A DNA stretch of 64,000 nucleotides, taken from positions 1 through 64,000 of the forward strand of contig NZ_JAOQMX010000021.1 in assembly GCF_025960985.1 (NCBI RefSeq). The letters are read 5' to 3'. Both the position numbers and the translations under genes were made by a program. Below the pieces are notes generated by a model, which worked only from the letters and a program-made list of their open reading frames with translations, was not told where the DNA came from and did not search any database. Each line of letters starts with the position of its first letter. Within the stretch, counting starts at the first letter, position 1. Shown piece after piece: positions 61,438 through 64,000 of the stretch. The stretch is from Flavobacterium psychraerolatum. GTDB lineage: Bacteria > Bacteroidota > Bacteroidia > Flavobacteriales > Flavobacteriaceae.

Positions 61438-62520
61438 ATGAAAAATACGGCACTTACACACATACACGAAGGCTTGGGAGCAAAAATGTTGGCTTTCGCA
61501 GGTTATAACATGCCTATTTCGTACGAAGGAATTAATGTAGAACACGAAACGGTTCGTACTGCTGTGGGTGTATTTGATGTTTCACACATGGGAGAATTTC
61601 TACTTTCTGGACCAAATTCTTTGGCTTTGATCCAAAAAGTAACGTCAAACGATGCTTCAGTCTTGGCAGACGGTAAAGCCCAATATTCTTGCTTACCTAA
61701 CGCTACAGGCGGAATCGTAGATGATTTACTGGTTTATAAAATAAGAGACGAACAATATCTATTAGTTGTCAATGCCTCAAATATCGACAAAGATTGGGAA
61801 TGGATTTCGAGCCAAAATGATTTGGATGTAGAGATCAAAAACATTTCTGAGGAGTATTCATTGCTTGCTATCCAAGGACCAAAAGCGGTTGAAGCGATGC
61901 AAGCTTTATCTGCTATCGATTTGGCTACTATCGAATATTACAATTTTGTAATAGGTGATTTTGCTGGAATAGAAAACGTAATTATCTCAGCAACGGGATA
62001 TACAGGTGCTGGCGGATTTGAAATCTATTGTAAAAACTCCGAAGCGGAGCAAATTTGGAATAAAGTTTTCGAAGCTGGAGCTGAATATGGCATCAAACCA
62101 ATTGGTCTTGCTGCTCGTGATACTTTACGACTAGAAATGGGATTCTGCTTGTACGGAAACGATATCAATGACACCACCTCACCTATAGAAGCAGGTTTGG
62201 GATGGATTACCAAATTCAACAAAGAGTTCACTAACTCAGCTAACTTAAAAGCACAAAAAGAAGTCGGTGTTACTCGCAAACTCATAGGTTTCGAAATGCA
62301 AGAACGCGCAATCCCAAGGCATGATTATGAAATCGTAGATGCCAATGGTAATGTAATCGGAATTGTAACTTCCGGAACCATGGCTCCTTCTTTGAATAAA
62401 GGAATTGGACTAGGCTACGTAACCGTAGCTAATAGCACAGTGGATAGCGAAATTTTTATTCGCATTCGTAAAAAAGATGCTTTAGCCAAAGTTGTAAAAT
62501 TGCCTTTTTATAAAAAATAA
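61438..62520 (+). CDS. gcvT: aminomethyltransferase, glycine cleavage T protein
   Basis: A 360-aa folate-dependent enzyme releasing ammonia from the aminomethyl-lipoyl H protein and forming methylene-tetrahydrofolate. Motifs include [56 protein letters not shown] and [17 protein letters not shown]. Normal length. Its stop is directly followed by the ATG of the S41 protease gene, with no gap. GcvH and GcvP are not in the window. Confidence 0.96.
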   Translation: MKNTALTHIHEGLGAKMLAFAGYNMPISYEGINVEHETVRTAVGVFDVSHMGEFLLSGPNSLALIQKVTSNDASVLADGKAQYSCLPNATGGIVDDLLVYKIRDEQYLLVVNASNIDKDWEWISSQNDLDVEIKNISEEYSLLAIQGPKAVEAMQALSAIDLATIEYYNFVIGDFAGIENVIISATGYTGAGGFEIYCKNSEAEQIWNKVFEAGAEYGIKPIGLAARDTLRLEMGFCLYGNDINDTTSPIEAGLGWITKFNKEFTNSANLKAQKEVGVTRKLIGFEMQERAIPRHDYEIVDANGNVIGIVTSGTMAPSLNKGIGLGYVTVANSTVDSEIFIRIRKKDALAKVVKLPFYKK

Positions 62521-64000
62521 ATGAAAAAATTAACAATCTTATGTTCCTTATTATCGGTTTATGCCTTTGGACAAAATAGTTTAAAGACTTGCGAAACGCT
62601 ATCCAAAATAAACACTTTAATTCAAAGCGAACATTACCTTCCAAAACCGGTAGATGATAGTCTATCGGTTTATGTATTTGATACTTTTATCAATGATTTA
62701 TATCAAAGTAACACCTTATTGACTAAAGCTGAATACCAAAAACTGAGCAAACATCGTTTATTTATAGACAATCACATCTTGCAAAACAATTGTTCTTTTT
62801 TGGATGATTTTGTGTCAACTTATCGATTTGCCTTAGAAAGAAAAAAAGCAGCTCTTGAAAAATTCCAAAAAGTAAATCTCCATTATGATGGTCATGATAC
62901 AATACATTTTTCTAATAAAAAATATCAATTTAACTTACATGAAAAGGATTTAAAAAAGATATGGGAAAAGAAATTAAAATTTGATATTTTAGAGGATATT
63001 TCAAAAATCAGTACCAATTTAGATTCATTGAAACCTCATTTTTCAAAACTTGAAAAAATAGCCAAAAGCCATATAATTGAAAACAATTTATGTAAACTTT
63101 CTAGTATTTTAAATAGTCCTAAAGGTTTGGATTATGACATGCGAAATGCTTTATTTAATGACTTTTGCAATTATTTCGATCCACATACCAATTACTTTTC
63201 TATAGATGCAAAAGATAATTTTATGGCAAGTTTATCTACCAGTGAACTTTCATTGGGGTTAAATGGTAAATTGAATGACAATAACGAAATTCAAATTACA
63301 GACATGACGCCAGGTGGGCCTGCGGCAAAATCTAAACAATTAGAAAACGAAGATGTCATTATAAAAGTCTCGAACAAAAAAGGAGAAGAACTTATCGTTT
63401 CTTGTACTCCAATGGAAGAAATTAGCGAAATGATACTTTCTGATTCTAATGCAGAAATAGAATTGACCGTTCAGAAAAAAAGCGGAAAAATCGTAGTGGT
63501 TACACTCATAAAACAATTGCTTAGTACAACTTCACATAGTGTATATAGCTTCGTAGCCGAAAATGAAACGAAAGTTGGATATCTTAATATTCCCACTTTC
63601 TATTCTGATTTTGATAATAGCAATAAGACAGGTTGTGCTCATGATGTAGCTGTTGAACTAAAGAAACTAAATGACGATGGCATAAAAGGCTTGGTTATCG
63701 ACCTACAAGATAACGGTGGAGGGTCGATGGAAGAAGCCATCAAATTGGTGGGTTTATTTATAGATTCTGGACCTGTAACTATTTTAGTTGACAATAAGAA
63801 AAGTGCAACCATCTTAAAAGATGATAGTGGAAAAATTGCCTACAATGGCCCTATCGTGATTTTAATTAATAGTAATACAGCCTCAGCAAGCGAGTTTTTT
63901 GCTGCTGCAATGCAAGACTATAACAGAGCCATTGTGGTGGGAAGTAATTCTGTTGGAAAAGCGTCAATGCAAACTATAATCCCTCTTGATAACTCTAAGC
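62521..64000 (+). CDS. Prc/Tsp-like S41 carboxy-terminal processing protease (partial)
   Basis: The reading frame opens at 62521, directly after the gcvT stop, and is still open at the window end (493 codons). It begins with a signal peptide (MKKLTILCSLLSVYAFGQ). A tail-specific-protease N-terminal region follows, containing FDPHTNYFSIDAKDNF, then a PDZ domain (DMTPGGPAAKSKQLENEDVI), then the S41 core (GLVIDLQDNGGGS, T453-A-S-A-S-E458, K480 in SVGKAS). E. coli Prc degrades tagged periplasmic proteins. Only the extreme C-terminus is missing because of the window edge, not a mutation. Confidence 0.9.
   Translation, partial: MKKLTILCSLLSVYAFGQNSLKTCETLSKINTLIQSEHYLPKPVDDSLSVYVFDTFINDLYQSNTLLTKAEYQKLSKHRLFIDNHILQNNCSFLDDFVSTYRFALERKKAALEKFQKVNLHYDGHDTIHFSNKKYQFNLHEKDLKKIWEKKLKFDILEDISKISTNLDSLKPHFSKLEKIAKSHIIENNLCKLSSILNSPKGLDYDMRNALFNDFCNYFDPHTNYFSIDAKDNFMASLSTSELSLGLNGKLNDNNEIQITDMTPGGPAAKSKQLENEDVIIKVSNKKGEELIVSCTPMEEISEMILSDSNAEIELTVQKKSGKIVVVTLIKQLLSTTSHSVYSFVAENETKVGYLNIPTFYSDFDNSNKTGCAHDVAVELKKLNDDGIKGLVIDLQDNGGGSMEEAIKLVGLFIDSGPVTILVDNKKSATILKDDSGKIAYNGPIVILINSNTASASEFFAAAMQDYNRAIVVGSNSVGKASMQTIIPLDNSK

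Overview
The window looks like a chromosome segment of a Flavobacterium-type member of the Bacteroidetes. The evidence is the AT-rich base composition, promoters of the Bacteroidetes type (TTG, about 19-21 nt, TAnnTTTG), many SPII lipoproteins, a type IX secretion (T9SS) sorting domain on a giant protease, and family content typical of Flavobacteriaceae (DUF4252, BtuG-like propeller, RAYT-linked palindromes, 46-nt type II-C CRISPR repeats). No rRNA or tRNA gene was seen.

1-14.6 kb: a DUF4252 operon and a surface S41 peptidase, then a vitamin B12 region. On the minus strand are a lower-ligand assembly operon (bluB-cobT fusion, a small membrane protein, cobS, cobC) and an uptake unit (small exported protein, BtuB-like TonB receptor, BtuG-like lipoprotein). 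The uptake unit carries one canonical and one degenerate cobalamin riboswitch. On the plus strand is btuF-btuC-btuD, followed by a His-rich lipoprotein.

14.6-25.9 kb: trmL and rluE, then a complete type II-C CRISPR-Cas locus: a minus-strand tracrRNA, cas9 (1550 aa), a RAYT/IS200-like transposase with three ~210-bp palindrome-rich repeats wedged between cas9 and cas1, cas1, cas2, and an array of 34 identical repeats with 33 spacers.

26-40.4 kb: rmuC, a YceI-like protein, a small exported peptide followed by a TPR histidine kinase and response regulator, a small lipoprotein, and a tight seven-gene operon (HsdR-N-like nuclease, Cys-rich peptide, TerB-like protein, coiled-coil membrane protein, vWA-like lipoprotein, DUF6804-like protein, DNase I-like protein). 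The palindrome TTACGGTTTCCCGTAA, or a close variant, lies at exactly the same distance from a -7 box upstream of cas9, the small lipoprotein and this operon. This is the strongest sign of an undescribed shared regulation and of a candidate stress or defence operon. A TetR module with two operator-like sites and a HAD hydrolase follow.

40.4-64 kb: a 2294-aa T9SS subtilisin-like protease sits between full-length dnaK and a second, orphan copy of the dnaK 3' end with its terminator. dnaK has a sigma-54-like promoter. The rest is mostly housekeeping: DUF1398 protein, thioesterase, Hpf/RaiA, panB, an RluA-type synthase, a membrane protein, a large hybrid sensor kinase, YpfJ-like metalloprotease, PAP2 phosphatase, nnrD, gcvT, and a Prc-like S41 protease cut off by the window end.
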